This document shows, piece after piece, positions 11,212 to 23,820 of a DNA stretch of 64,000 nt. The notes beneath the pieces were generated by a model, which was not told where the DNA came from, did not search any database, and saw nothing but the letters and a program-made list of their open reading frames with translations. Location of the stretch: the NCBI GenBank assembly GCA_004123355.1, contig SCHM01000003.1, positions 5,289,058-5,353,057 of the forward strand, written 5' to 3'. Each line of letters starts with the position of its first letter. Position 1 is the first letter of the stretch. Made by a program: the position numbers and the translations under genes. This stretch comes from Amphirosellinia nigrospora. Its lineage: Eukaryota; Ascomycota; Sordariomycetes; Xylariales; Xylariaceae.

Positions 11212-13402
11212 TTATGACTTTTCAAACACAGAACCATCAACTAGTTCGCTATACAACTTCCACTCCACCAGACGGGACGGCAAGCCCTGAGGCGGTGTGA
11301 AGACCAGCCGAACCTGGCTCGTGGATACCGTCGACCACGATGCATATGTGATGCCGTTTTCTACAAGCTGAGGAAATTTCGCGTCGGACACTACATGCCA
11401 GCCATCAGCTGAGTTAGCCTCGACACGATACTTTGTGGGCACGCCAATCACGCCATCGGCGTAGAAGGCAATCTCTGCACTCGTCAGGCTGGTTTCGGTG
11501 CCGAAGTCGACCATATGCCAAACCTCGGAGCCGTCGCCTACGGGCGTCAGCCAACCGTGCGAGATGATACCGGTGTTGTTAGGCTGCGGGAAGAACCATA
11601 TCCGACCGTCGATGGCGTGTTGGACTTGGTAAGGCACCGCGTCGGCGACGGATACGCTGCCCACGGGTAGGCCGGAATCTGCGAGTATACGGTCGCGTTT
11701 TCTAGCTGGATGGACTTCGCTATATATCGAAGGTATTGAGGTGGCGCCGCACGCGTGATGTTGACGGTAACGCGCTCTAAGGTCTCGGAGGTGGCCGCCA
11801 CACTACTACCCACTTCGACCACGAGGCCCTTCGTGCCATATCGCGAGCCGTCTGCATCCCATTGCACGGAGACCTCGTTACCGTGATAGATGATGCCCTC
11901 GATACGGAAATACTCAACGCCGACGGCGAGCGGGTTAACGTCTAGGACATCATCGGCACGCGGTCGGATGCCGATAAGCCCGGTGATCACAAGGTCGGCA
12001 AAGCTAGAATGGAAGTAGTGGGACGAGCGCTCGAGACCGACGATCGGGGCCCCAGTTGCCGAGTCGTAGTCCTCCTCGATGTTGAGGCCGCCTCGGTTCT
12101 TGTTGTAGTGAAGATTCGCATACTGCTTAAGCAGATTCATATAATCTTGCGCTGTGATCGTATTCTCGGCGGCCGTGTTCGGGTAATGATCAAGCACATT
12201 GGCGAGTGCGCCTAATACCTGGGAGGTTTGGTAGGGCCAGGCCGGGCCATTCCACTGGCACTCTCGGGCCGTACCCTGATATCGGTACTGCTGCATATAG
12301 TGTTCGTAACTAGGCTCATTGGTGCGCATGCCGTACATGCCACCGAGTTTCTCAGGGTCGATTAGATGGGCCCATGCTGGCGCGTATACGGCATCATCAT
12401 CGGGCAGGTCATGCAACCAGGGCACGTAGCCAACTAGCTCGCGTCCACGAATGAAATCCCAGTAGGTAGAGCACTCGGTGGAAGCATAGTATCTGTCTAT
12501 GAAGTGCTCAAATGTTGAGTTCCACAGAGAGTTCTGTACATTTTGCTTGATGGCCGCGGCTTTGGCGTTGTAATCATCCGCTACGTCCCCTTTACCTGCG
12601 AGTTTAGCAATCTTGGCGATGGCCTTTGCATTACCGTACTGGTACTAAACCGGGATTTACGTTAGCATGTTACTCTTCGATGAATGATAGTTTTGGTCAC
12701 GACGTGTCACTTGGAGGCCGTTCCCTTTATCGCTAGTCTGAGTCTCACCGTGTTAATGCTAGGTCGAAAGGATGTGCCTCCAGTAAAGCCATCTTTGCCA
12801 CAGGAAGCGTCGATACTAGCGATCGTGTACTCAGTCCCATCGGCGATAGGCTCGACATAGAACAGTCCCTTGGAAGCATCGTATTGAGTACTTTGCCAGT
12901 GATTGTAAAGGCTTTGCATGCTGTCGAGAAGATCAACCACATCGGACTGAACGCCGTCGACAAGATACGCATTCCAGGCAGATAGGGCCGTGCTATCTGA
13001 GTACGCACGGGGGTTGGCATCCGGACCGTACATGAAATTAGTGTAGTCTACTCTGAAACGGCGATCACGGCACCAACGACCTTCGTTCAGATGGAACTGA
13101 GTGGCGGCGTTTATCGAAGCAGAAGGTTGTGTTTGCCAACTGACGTCGTCGATGAATTCGGTAGAGATGAACCCATCAGCTCCGAGATCGCGCTGGTGAG
13201 CACGGAAGACCTGCCATCGGTAGTAGTACACGTCCATGATAGCCGTATCGCTAACCTCGAAGAATGGGATCCGGTCCTGGTACCATGGCGCGTCATTGCC
13301 GAAATACGTCTCGGCTAGAGCACTTCGATCCAGACCAGCGAAAACTTGGTGTCCATAGGAGATAATGAGCCCAAAAAGGGCGATTTTCGTCGAACCTGTC
13401 AT
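11212..13402 (-). CDS. Secreted six-hairpin (GH63/MGH1-like) glycosidase with C-terminal discoidin-like domain
   Basis: Predicted extracellular glycosidase. Two exons on the minus strand: 13402-12749 and 12644-11212, with intron 12645-12748. The start at 13402 puts a 22-residue signal peptide (MTGSTKIALFGL...QVFA) at the front; the longer open frame starts earlier without one. The body reads like an (alpha/alpha)6 glucosidase of the GH63/MGH1-like type: ECQWNGPAWPYQTSQ, RGGLNIEEDYD, SSHYFHSSFADLV. The last 150 residues (HMVDFG, VPTKYRVEANSADGW, STSQVRLVFTPP, VEWKLYSE) resemble an F5/8C or CBM32-like carbohydrate-binding domain. A single base is missing near 11665, at the join between the domains. 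Substrate is unknown; alpha-rhamnosidase-like proteins are the main alternative. It is tandem with the GH128-like gene. Confidence 0.68.
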
Positions 13403-15011
13403 ATCTTCGCACAACGACGTGACGAGGACGACGGATGATGAAGTTGTTGGCTCTTTACCGTATTCCAATCCGCATATGAGACCGATGTCTCTTTTGTAGC
13501 TCGCCTTTGCTGACTCATAGACATTGCATCACGATCTTGAGAAGATGATAACAGACCATCTTCGTACTTAATGCTACTTCATTCCCCCGCGCAAGTTCTC
13601 TGAACCTCCTCCCCTTGCGGTGTTCTGCAGTGGTTACGGGAGCGCTAGTCGCGAAACGCAGCCCCGTAACTAACGGACCCGCGGCCCAACTCGCCGTCCA
13701 CCTGCCTACGTTGGTAGGGAGCTCGCGGCCGCCGTGTCCGGTTTGCCATGTCGAGTCATCCGAAGAAGATGTATTGTTCTGAACTGCCGAATGCTGGGGT
13801 ACTTACTAGCCGTCGTATGAATCCCCCGAATAAAGATATATTATTCCTCAACGCCCGTCTTGTAGAAATGTCGACGTCTCTGTAGTTTTGATAATGACAT
13901 GGTAGTCGATACCATTGACTGGGAGATGTCGTCCGTCTTTTTTGAGTTGAAACAACTGCCTTGGATTCGCAAAATAGGATCTGCACTTCATTGGCGGGAA
14001 CGCTGAACTTGACCAAAACACTCCATGATATGGTGTCGTGAAACGACTTGTACTATGATGCTGTGCTAGGACCCCTACACAGCGGATCAATGACTGGCGT
14101 TTTCCTTTGAACGCAGCACTGCATATAATTTTTGTAGATGCTCGTCATGGTGTCTATGGTTTCATTCAATGTCTAGGACGGCTGGTCAGCGAATGATGGG
14201 GCTATCGGTACTCGAGAGCTTGTTCTGACGACTATTGATACGCTACTAGAAATCGTTACGGAAGGTGCTGATAATTGCGTCTCTATTCGACTAGCAGTTC
14301 GCTCAACTGGGTTTGTTGTGCCCCTAACTACGGTAGGTAGTCCCTCGTGGTAAGGTAATATTCAGATAGACCTACCACCGGTTAGGGTCTAGATCGTTAC
14401 TCCGCCTTACGCCCATAAAGTAATAAAAGATACGATAAGTGGAATGGGTTATGATTTTGATTATAACTTTACTGTTTCAAGCTGTAATAAAGGGCTGAAT
14501 AGGTCCTTAAGACGTCGCAACGCTAAAAACTGATGTCTCAAGACTTCCACTTATGTGGTCTACTGCTTTCGGGAGGTTGATAGGATAGGGTACCTAATCG
14601 GAGTTATAGCGGCGGCAATGGAAATGGATATGGGCTAATTAAGACCCCTGTAGCCATTCACCATTCACCATTCACATGCCTGCCTCCATTGTTACCAACC
14701 ATCGAACCGCGCGCGAAAACGCGACGTCACAATTCACCATCTCTGCTGTCGCACGCGATAACCCAATTGCATTCAACAACTTCGGTATAGGATTAGCGAA
14801 TGTTTCCGCAGAGGGTGCTCCCCCGAGAGCCGGCACAGCTTTGCTTCAGTTACCTTTTGCATCGATCACCATAACCATTACAATTTACCTGCCGAAGACC
14901 CTAACCCTACCTCTGATATACGACACGCCAGCTTATCCCCGACGCTCTCATATCTCAAATACGGCGCGATTCAACAGGCCAAGTCTATGGGACGAGGATA
15001 TTGTCTATTGA
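13403..15011. other. Divergent intergenic region, glycosidase and Nif1-like gene
   Basis: Holds both promoters. A G+C-rich patch at about 13590-13745 contains a perfect inverted repeat, GTTACGGG (13633-13640) with CCCGTAAC (13663-13670). Just before the Nif1-like gene, CCATTCA is repeated three times at about 14653-14673. Open frames of 60-110 codons here look like chance. Confidence 0.4.
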
Positions 15012-17098
15012 ATGGCAGCAACAACAACCGATAACAATGAGTTTCCCATGATGGACGAGGATGTCAGGAGCCGGAATGCGGGGCTCGCTCCAGGCGGCCA
15101 GGGCACGCCATTGCTCTCGAGGACAAGGAGCCTGTCTGATGGGAATGGCGCTCAGCTGTCACCTTCACCTTTCATCATGGACTCGAGACGACATCCAAGG
15201 ACGACAGCACATTGAAAGACAAGACCGAAGACCCTGCGCCTACACCTGCACCTGCACCTCCAGTGACACCACGACGCCCGAATTCCCTGTGCGCGGCTTG
15301 TCGCTCTGCGTGCCCGAGGGGGCGCCCATTCGCCAGCGCAGTCGCCGTACATGAAACCAGCTCCTTTGTCCCCAAAGCTCGATCATTCTCAGATCTATGC
15401 TTCCCCTACCAATATTCTTCCACGGCGATCGCGAGGCTTGGACTTTTCTCGCGCCGCTACTGGCCTGCACCATTCCACGCTGGCCGAACAATCGTCGCCG
15501 GATGCGTCGCCGACGATAGGAGGCCGTGGATGAATATACCTCGACGAAGTACTGGTTCGTATGGTGCAGAACAGTCGTCCAACCCTTTCCGTTCGCTAAT
15601 GGGCAACCACGGGCGCATGCACATTTCCAGCTCTGTAGGCAGTACCAATCCCATAGTATCGGATTCTTCCTCGAGCTCTGAGGACGATGACTTGATGGAT
15701 GAGGAAATGGAGGATGCCATCCTCAACACCCCCCAAGTTGTCAAGAGTGACGTGCAAAGCCAAAATATCCACCCTGTTCCCTGGATGCCGGGGGCTCACC
15801 TGCAGTCAACAGCCTTTCAAGTTTCGAGTTCGACCCCGCAAGCAACCCAAGAAGAAGCCGCGGGGCCTTGCAGGTTTAGGTTTCAATGCAATGCTGTCAA
15901 GGTCCCCTCCTAGCAATAACATGATGAAGGAAATGAGAGACATCCCCATGGCCCATCCGCGAAGAGAGAGCATCAGTTGGGCCGCCAATCAGCTACACAT
16001 TTCGGGGAGTGAGACTGAGGAGAGGGTTGTAGAAGCTACAGATCCGACACCTGTTACACCTGGGAGAGATGGAGCTAGAGGCGTTGTCAAGAGAGCTGTT
16101 ACCCGTAGAGGCAATCTTCTGGTACGTATCTCCGCTTACTTAATCCTCAATAATTCGTGCATCGTAGCGTATTAACGACCAGAAAGCCTAAAACGAAAGG
16201 ATTTGCACGTATCCGTGCGGCTCTTGCAGAGGAAGGTGCCCCTATCGATTCCGAGGTTCGTCGAGAGGCAGAAGTTATTCGTCAAGTGCGGGAAAGCGAT
16301 ATGGATCTTGAACCGAGAATACCTCCGGGACCGCCGACAATTCCCTTAGATCCATCCAACGTAACTACAGCACAGTCATCACCCAAGTTTAGCACCACAC
16401 AAGAACCGTTCGATGAGATACCTGACGATGACTTGATGTCAGACTCTACACTGTCCAGCAGCTTCAAGCAGCAGGCTATGAAAAATTCCAAAGGCAAGAA
16501 CTTTTGGGATACCTTCTCGGAAACTGGTAGCATTAATGGCACGAGGACAACGCCGCCACCGCCTGTAATCCTACCTAGGGGCTCCTCTTCCGGCATTAGC
16601 GAAGATATTAACATGGATTCGCCGTCGATGTCGACAAGCTCTGGCAATACTGGTCTGTTTGGACCTGGCATGGGATTCCACGGTGATACCCCAAAATCTG
16701 AAACACCACAACCGACCGCTTCAGCTACGCCATCACAAACAGGCAGCGTTCCACCCACCGCGGCAGAGATCACACGGAGGATAAATAACAAACGTCGGAG
16801 AGATGACGATTTCGACCCCCACGTCTTAAAAAGACGGGCAGTTAGTCCGGGAATGAGCGTTCACAATTCACCAATCATGCAGAGCCCCTTGCAGCGTGAC
16901 AGCATGACTTGGGGTTCGCGACCTGGGAGCAACCATGGCGGAGACAAGGCTTCCGGCACACCTAGTGAGAACGGGAGTTCTGGTGGAAATACCAACGGGT
17001 CAACCGCAGGGCGACCCATCGCTAGCGCCAAAGGCCGTGTCGGGTTTCAGGGCATGAGTGATACTAACGATGGCTTGATGCGAATGTCGATCGAGTAA
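15012..17098 (+). CDS. Nif1-like cell-cycle regulator, low-complexity phosphoprotein
   Basis: Ser/Thr/Pro-rich, largely disordered protein resembling what filamentous-fungal annotations call 'cell cycle inhibitor Nif1'; S. pombe Nif1 restrains the mitotic kinase Cdr1. Recognition rests on short conserved blocks: RGLDFSRAAT followed by LHHSTLAEQSSPD, the acidic SDSSSSSEDDDLMDEEM, RRESISWAANQLHISGSE, and PKTKGFARIRAALAEEGAP followed by REAEVIRQVRESD. An intron at 16122-16186 fits, ending AAAG before CCT, so the protein reads NLL|PKTKGF. The C-terminal 250 residues are low complexity with an NNKRRRDDDFD basic patch, a possible nuclear localisation signal. The N-terminal half changes frame several times (about 15185, 15290, 15530, 15790, 15880), mostly in G/C-rich spots. 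TAA at 17096. Confidence 0.6.
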
Positions 17099-17552
17099 GT
17101 CAATACGTCCGCTATGGTCCCGCGCCTTCATTGATACTTGACATTTTGGGCTTTGAGTGCTTCTATTTGGCGACTGCCATCTGGCAAGTGGCCTAGCATT
17201 TTATACTAGTTGCTCACGCGCTGGTTATATCCATAAATTCTACAGGGTCAGCAAGAGCACGGCCACAGATAGCCTGTCCAGCAGGTTTGATAGCTTGAAG
17301 CCTGAATTACATTCAGTAATAGGAGTAATGATGATATGGTTCATCTGTACATAGGCTTGGTGCAGCGTGGCCTAGATGTTCAACATATAAATAGTAATGC
17401 CAGGAGCCTACCCCTAGCTTAGCAGTTATATAAAAATCACATACTATCTAACTTCTCTAGTGATGAAACATAAACAAGTGCATACAAATTCTGGCTTGCT
17501 AATTCATCAAGACGTGCTTTTACTAAGCCTGGTGGACCGCCTCCTCCCTGTA
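17099..17552. other. Intergenic between convergent genes
   Basis: Short A+T-rich 3' region between the Nif1-like gene (+) and the DNA glycosylase (-). Nothing else seen. Confidence 0.5.
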
Positions 17553-18786
17553 TCAAGGGGGGTAGAAGCTGGCTGCTTTTCTACAATTTTCCCGTCCCTT
17601 TTTAGGCTTCACATCTGCTCTATCCGTAGATAGAGACTCGTCATCTTCCTTTTTGATAGCCTCTTCAGGAATTTTCTTCACTCTTTTCGTGGGCTTCGCT
17701 TCTTGGTCGCCTGGACCATCCTGATCCTCGTTGAAAAAGCGACTCTTCTTTCCACCCTTCTTAGTCTTCGTCTCTAGCTCTGGTTCTGGTTCCTCTTCCT
17801 TGACGCCTGACACTACACGACCCGTCTTCTTCTGTCTACTAGGAACTACACAGCTCGTGCGCCGCCCACCTGGAGGAACATGATCTTCTCCCCGTTCGGC
17901 AGGGTCTTGGCCGCGTCCTTCTTGCCTTTGCCCCAGCGGTGATGAAATAACCAGTCCTTGGGAAACTGATCTGAATCTCCGAGGTTCTTGACCGCCGTGT
18001 CGCAGACGTAGCAGATCGCCTTATACAACTTCGCGATCTCGGCGTCGGAAAAGTCGTCACTGTATTGTTCTGGGTGCAGCTCGGCCTGGTACATGATTTC
18101 GTCACCCACCCAGTTTCCGATGCCACTAATCATGGCCTGATCCAATAGTAGTGCCTTGACCGGAACATGTCGTCCCTTCATCTTTTTGTTCAGATACGCC
18201 TCCGTGAAGATCTCACGGTCCACCACCGGGTCTGGTCCGTTCTCTACCAGCGGACTGTTCGATCTGATCTCAGCGCCCGGGCAATCGACGAGGCGGATGC
18301 GCCCGAACCGCCGTGCATCTGTATATGCGACACACGCCTTCGGGTCCCCGTCGGTCTCGAGGTGGAACTTCCAGTATTTTGGCGGCCACGCCTCCTTATC
18401 TGCGTCGCTCATTCTGTCCGCGTATCGATTGTACGCCGTCTGCGCTCCGCGGATATGAATCCATCCCGTCATACCGAGGTGCATGACCGGGTGTGGCGCC
18501 GTGTCCAGCTCTAGCCAGAAATACTTGCCCTGGCTCCCGGCGCTCACTACGCGCTTCCCGGTCAGCGCTGCCTGGAAGGCAGATCCAGTCGTCCCAACCT
18601 TGCCGAACACGCTGTTGTCATCTTGTGCGACGATTTTGCTTATCCTCTTCCCGACTAGATGTTGGCGGAGGAAGTGTGTTACACGTGCGACTTACAGTCG
18701 GTACAACGTTAGTCCAGGTGAAACATTCTAGATGATGTTGTGCAACTGATGAATATTCGGGTCATACCTTCAGCGATTTCAGGCAT
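17553..18786 (-). CDS. Formamidopyrimidine-DNA glycosylase (Fpg/MutM-like)
   Basis: Base-excision repair enzyme removing oxidised purines, with AP-lyase activity. A tiny first exon at 18786-18768 encodes MPEIAE, giving the N-terminal Pro2 nucleophile and Glu3 once Met is removed; an intron (18691-18767) leads to exon 2 from 18690. The family core follows: VFGKVGTTGS, QGKYFWLELD (catalytic Lys in the GK), VMHLGMTGWIHI, ARRFGRIRLVD, and the helix-two-turn-helix SGIGNWVGDEIMYQAELHPE. After MFLQVGG the raw frame hits a stop; with one missing base near 17866 it reads RTSCVVPSRQ and runs on to a lysine/glutamate-rich tail ending at 17553. There is no C-terminal zinc finger, as in fungal and plant members. 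Divergent from PRPP synthetase. Confidence 0.9.
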
Positions 18787-20100
18787 GGCCAGCTGTAAAA
18801 TAGTAAAGGGCGCGGTGATCGGTTATTCAGCTATTGTTGAACAACAGTAGAACAGATTACAGAAATGGTTTGGCAGTTGGGGTTCTATAAAATAATGTTT
18901 TCTTATCTACAATTTAGTCATCGAAAGAATAAAAACATGGACTTTGTTATAGTTATGTACCCTTACGGCCTGGCCTATCTTTGGTCGAGGCTCAGGGGCG
19001 CGCGTCTTTCTCTATCACTTTCTATTCGCGTCGTCACCTGACCAGACAACCTATCCCCAATAGGTAAGTTATTGAAAAGGCGGCTCAAATCGACCCTCCT
19101 GAATTCGGCGCGCTACTGCAACTCAGGTACGCTATTCTCGAGCTGTACCAAACGTCGCAATCTTTGGATCATAGAGCAGCAATGACGCACGCAGTAATTG
19201 GCGTAGACCTGCAGAGACCTGATTGATTGCTATACGCTACTGCACGCCGTCGGCAGATATCGGTGAGAGTATGTACAAGCATTGTAGTACACGTAGGCAT
19301 TATTTACTTACTTATGGCTGCTAAGTTGATGAGGTAGGCACTTAGTGAATGAGGTGATGCGGGGGACGGCTAGCTGGCTGGGGTCGGTGGACTACCTGTA
19401 GGTACCTAGGTATGTCCCTAACCTTACTAGGCGCTGTGCAAGCTATCCATCCCATCACCTTCACACAGCATGAAGTAGCGCTGTCCCGCCTCTGCCAGGC
19501 TCTGTCGCGGTTGCTGGACCAGGGGAAGCTGCCGCTGCCGCTGACCCGGCCACTAGGTAACAACAGACCACCTAACAGAGTTTTCTTGTCGGTGCACTCG
19601 AAGCGCCCCGCGGAAGAAGTGGTCCCTCTGTCAAACACAAGTCATTAACTCTGTTCATTCCATTTTTTTCTCTCTCCGGCCATGTTTAATACCACCAACA
19701 AAGCTCAGCACTCAACCGTCATGAGTCGTTGCATGTCTTCACCATGATTCCTCTTTAACACACATTGATTCCTACTGTCTGCACACCATTCCCGGGAGCA
19801 TTCTTGCAGCTTTGTTTCGTCTTCACAGACCGAACCGCTCTCTGGTTCTTGACCTCGGGCTTTTTTCCCTCATCCACCGCAATCGGAGCAAACAAGGTTA
19901 CTTCAGCCAGCCTTGGTTTACTTTTTCGAGCAATTGGCCACTCTGCACGAACTACTCCCCCAAAACCTGATTTAGCTCTTGCGATTGTTTCGGCTGGCGG
20001 TTTGCCAGGACACCTTCTCGCTGAATTATCATCAGCTCATCGGGTCTACATCAAGTGAGAGTTTTTACGCATAGTATTGCTTTGGTGAAATCCCTCCAAC
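18787..20100. other. Divergent promoter region, DNA glycosylase and PRPP synthetase
   Basis: About 1.3 kb shared by two divergent genes. Contains a TACCTAGGTA-type palindrome near 19404-19413 and pyrimidine-rich leader sequence before 20101. No convincing gene. Confidence 0.45.
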
Positions 20101-21661
20101 ATGGTCCGCAACATCGTCATTCTTGGCGGGAACTCCCACCCGGCCCTAACCGAGAATATTTGCAATATACTCGGTCTACCAGTGAGCAACCGCACGCTGA
20201 GTAAATTCTCTGTTGGCGAGACGCGCTGTGAAATCAAGGACTCGGTCCGTGGCAAGGATGTCTTCATCATCCAGTCTGGTGGTGGGTCGGTGAACGACCA
20301 CCTCATGGAACTCTGTATCAGTATGTGATACGACATATGCTAACCACACATTTGGATGGGCCCGTATTGACCCTCAATCTAGTGATCTCTGCTTGCAAGA
20401 CTGGATCAGCCAAGAGAGTGACTGCAGTCCTTCCTTTGTTTCCCTACTCGCGACAGCCCGACCTCCCCTACAACAAATCAGGCGCTCCGCTTTCGAAGCC
20501 TCCCTCTGAGGTTCCCAAGGGCAAATATACCTTCGAAAGCGTCCCGGCAACGCCAGCTCCTGGCATCGACCACACCCCGAGCTTCGGCAAGGACACTGAC
20601 CTATCGAGAGCCATGAGTAGAACCAGCCTCACTAATGGAGTTGGTCACGGACTTGTTAACGGCACCTCTCGTGTTAATGGCGAGAGTTCCACGGGGACGG
20701 ACTCGACGTTGTCTTCAGCTCACCCTAGCCTCACAGCCTTGAATACCCACAGCTTCACTACACACGACTTGCAGAATCCTACCCTTATCAACACGTTTCA
20801 AGCGAAGCCGGGGTACAAGCGATGGGTCGCGCAGGCAGGTACTCTAGTAGCAGATCTTCTCACGTGTGCTGGTGCGGATCAGTATGTACCACCCGGTCCA
20901 CCCTTCCAAGGCCTGGCTTTTAAGCCCCCATCTTCTCAAGATGCGCTCCCAATTGATTCGAACACATGTAGATTTACACTTTGTGGATATAGAGGATACT
21001 GACTATCGTCATAGTGTGGTTGCATTGGATCTTCATGATCCCCAGTACCAGGGGTTCTTCGACATCCCTATGGACAACTTGTACGGCCGCCCCTTGCTTC
21101 AACGCTATATCCAACAAAATATTCCAGATTACAGGGACGCCGTGATTGTGAGTCCGGATGCAGGTGGCGCCAAGCGAGCTACCGCTATTGCCGATAGCCT
21201 GGGAATGGATTTCGCCCTTATTCACAAGGTAAGATGGAGACCTACCTGAGAGTGACCCCGAACTTAACTAAACCCCCAGGAACGACGGCCCACGCGTATT
21301 ACGGATCGGCAAAATGCCACCATGATGCTGGTAGGAAATGTCGCCAATCGTGTCTGTATTCTGATCGACGACCTTGTTGATACGGCCAACACCATCACCC
21401 GAGCTGCCAAGCTGCTGAGGAAAGAGCGTGCAACAGTTGTTTATGCTCTAATCACTCATGGAGTTTTCAGCGGCGATGCGATACAGGCGCATTAACCACT
21501 CGGCCATCGATAAGATTGTCGTCACCAACTCAGTTCCTCAGGTCGTGCACCAGAAACTATGTCCGAAACTGGACGTATTAGATGTCTCGCCGGTCTTTGC
21601 CGAGGCTATCCGTCGTATTCACCACGGTGAATCTATCAGCGTTCTGTTCCAATACGATTGA
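20101..21661 (+). CDS. PRS1: Ribose-phosphate pyrophosphokinase (PRPP synthetase, Prs1-like)
   Basis: Makes PRPP from ribose-5-phosphate and ATP, feeding purine, pyrimidine, His and Trp synthesis; cytosolic hetero-oligomer in fungi. Four exons: 20101-20320, 20383-20881, 21015-21228, 21280-21661, with phases in agreement. Landmarks are [87 protein letters not shown], and the PRPP-binding loop [13 protein letters not shown]. Between FPYSRQPD and [15 protein letters not shown] lies an insertion of about 110 residues rich in Ser/Thr/Gly, matching the position of the extra region in yeast Prs1. A frameshift near 21483-21490, after SGDAI, separates off the last block [17 protein letters not shown]. 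Product about 437 aa. Confidence 0.93.
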
Positions 21662-22995
21662 AAGTATCCCGGCCACACGTCTGCCCGTCCCGGGTTTTAT
21701 TACTATGGCCCAATCGGTGGCTAAAATACAGCGTTACGTGTCCACGTTGCTTGCACTACGACTCCTGGGGAGGTAGTCTACGCGTAGTGCTTTGTTGCCG
21801 AGCAAAAGATGTTGCTCTTCACAAGAAATGGCCGCTGGCGCATCCGTTCTCGTTTATGTTTAGACGATTCTCTTCAGCCGAGATCAGCAATGTAGTCTTT
21901 TTCAAAGGTAAGAATATCTTTTATGCATGGTACCCACCTCGCTCGCGCCTGGAGATATTGCTTTCGAGTCTTCGAGGCATAATTAACATGGACGTGCTTG
22001 GTGGGGGACAATGCATACACACATACAACAACATCGGGGTTACAAATCTCATTTGGGGAGTATTCGAGAGGTTTGCTAGAAGAGCGTACCTCAATTAGAC
22101 ATTTGCACATGCTTCACGGCTTCTTGTTGTGATCCTGGTGCTAGTGATATGCATATTCCAAGTCTTGTGACTACGTGTGGCTGTCATCCCAGCTACGATT
22201 GTTAAAGGCTTAAAAAGCCTTTGTGTGTTTCTCGGCAAAACGTTCGAGCAGAGGGAGAGTATGTCAATGATGAGAGTGTTAATATACATAGATTAAGAAA
22301 AGAATATACGTGTTAAAAAATAATTATTGTTTATACAGGAAGAGTATTTATGCTTTTTATCATCGTTCACTGTGTCCGAAATGGGCTTGTCATGCCATGA
22401 AGATGTTCTATCTGTAAGTGCGAGTGGAGGAGAGTTGGCCCACTAGATACCGCCCGAAATTCCCGGGATTGAGAGCATCCACCTAGTGGTACCTAGGCAT
22501 GCCGCTAGCGACAGGTAGACCTCGGCATGTGCTCCAGGTCCCACGACGCTGCGACTTTAATACTGCCTTTATCCATCCACTTTCTCGGCTGTTGGCGAAA
22601 GAGGCACTTTGGCCCATTACCTATTACGTTCCCCTCTATCCAGACATTGCCCATTATTACTCTCGTACCTCGACATCTACTGTACAGCAGAGGAATCTAC
22701 CAATTCCCCATTAGGTGCGTGCAAATGCCCACCGAACTACACGTGGACCCTTGAAGCTAACGAACGGGTGGGATGTTGCAGCTGCGATAACGGTCCCCTT
22801 CTATTAATCCATCGAACCACCGAAGCATCTCGCACGTCGCACATCGCGCACATCACCAGCCAATCCCTCACAAGCAATCGTCAACGCGAATCCTTTTCCC
22901 CTGCAGCAATTGCCTTTAATTTTGTGGTTGCACGTTTCAGTTCACCCCTCTCTTAATCCGACATCATCTCCGGCCCTCCGAACAATAAGCACAAG
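21662..22995. other. Intergenic between PRS1 and PEX11
   Basis: PRS1 3' region followed by the PEX11 promoter and a pyrimidine-rich leader. A GGTACCTAGG palindrome sits near 22488-22497. Several 60-146 codon open frames show no domain and are probably chance. Confidence 0.45.
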
Positions 22996-23820
22996 ATGGT
23001 CGCCGACGCACTCGTCTACCACCCGACGGTGTCGCACTACCTGAAGTTCGTAGCGACGACGACGGGGCGGGACAAGATCCTGCGGTTGATGCAGTACTTC
23101 GCGCGGTTCTATGCGTGGTATCTGCTACGGACGAATGCGACACGGGCCGAGATCGCGCCGTACGAGGGAATCAAGAAGTCGTTCGGCCAGACGCGCAAGT
23201 TGCTGCGCGTGGGCAAGAACGTCGAGCATGTGAAGGCCGCCGCCGTCGCCTTCGACTCCCTCACCGCCGCGAACAAGAGCGCGACCCCGTCCTCAAGTAC
23301 GCCGCCCTCGGCCGTCAACTGGGTTACGCCGGCTACCTCACCGCCGACATGCTCACCGTCCCCACGACCCTCGGCATCAAGAAGTGGGACGGCGCCACCC
23401 GTGCCGCCGCGAGGCTTATCGCTTCTGGACCGTCGGCCTCGCTTGCTCCGTCGTTGCGCAGGTCTACACGCTGTATCAGCTGCGCCAGCGCGAGGCCAAG
23501 GTCGATAAGAAGGAGGGTGAGGGTGGTGGAGGCCAAGAAGATCGCAATGTGAGTACTTTTCTTCTATGTACCCCCTGTTTCCCACCTGTTCTGTTCTCTA
23601 TGAGCAGCTCCGATCATTGTGTGACGTGATCTGTGGAACTAACATGATGCAACACAGCGAGCGTTACACTAGCCAGCTTCAGCTCCTCTCCGATCTTTGC
23701 GATCTGACGGCGCCCACGTCAGCCCTTGGCTGGACCAAATTTGACGATGGGTTCGTCGGTCTTGCTGGCACGGTCAGCAGTTTGATCGGCATATACAGCC
23801 AGTGGAAGAAGACGGCGTAA
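22996..23820 (+). CDS. PEX11: Peroxisomal membrane elongation factor PEX11
   Basis: Peroxisomal membrane protein that curves and elongates the membrane before fission. The N-terminus carries the amphipathic region that remodels membrane (YLKFVATTTGRDKILRLMQ, YFARFYAWYLLR), then GIKKSFGQTRKLLRVGKNVE, LKYAALGRQLGYAGYLTADM, FWTVGLACSVVAQVYTLYQL and the C-terminal LLSDLCDLTAPTSALGW with GLAGTVSSLIGIYSQW, a membrane segment. One intron at 23549-23657 joins in phase to ERYTSQLQ. Three single-base losses, each in or next to a G run (about 23277, 23415, 23525), change the raw frame; corrected length is about 236 aa, normal for PEX11. Start ATG 22996 follows a CACAAG leader context. Confidence 0.92.

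Noticed and set aside
13633-13670. Inverted repeat GTTACGGG/CCCGTAAC as a terminator or RNA gene
   Set aside because: Only 8 bp with a 22-bp loop in a fungal intergenic region; no box A/B or other RNA-gene signals.
20944-20975. TTCGAACAC string resembling a tRNA T-loop
   Set aside because: Lies in a PRS1 intron and no cloverleaf can be drawn around it.
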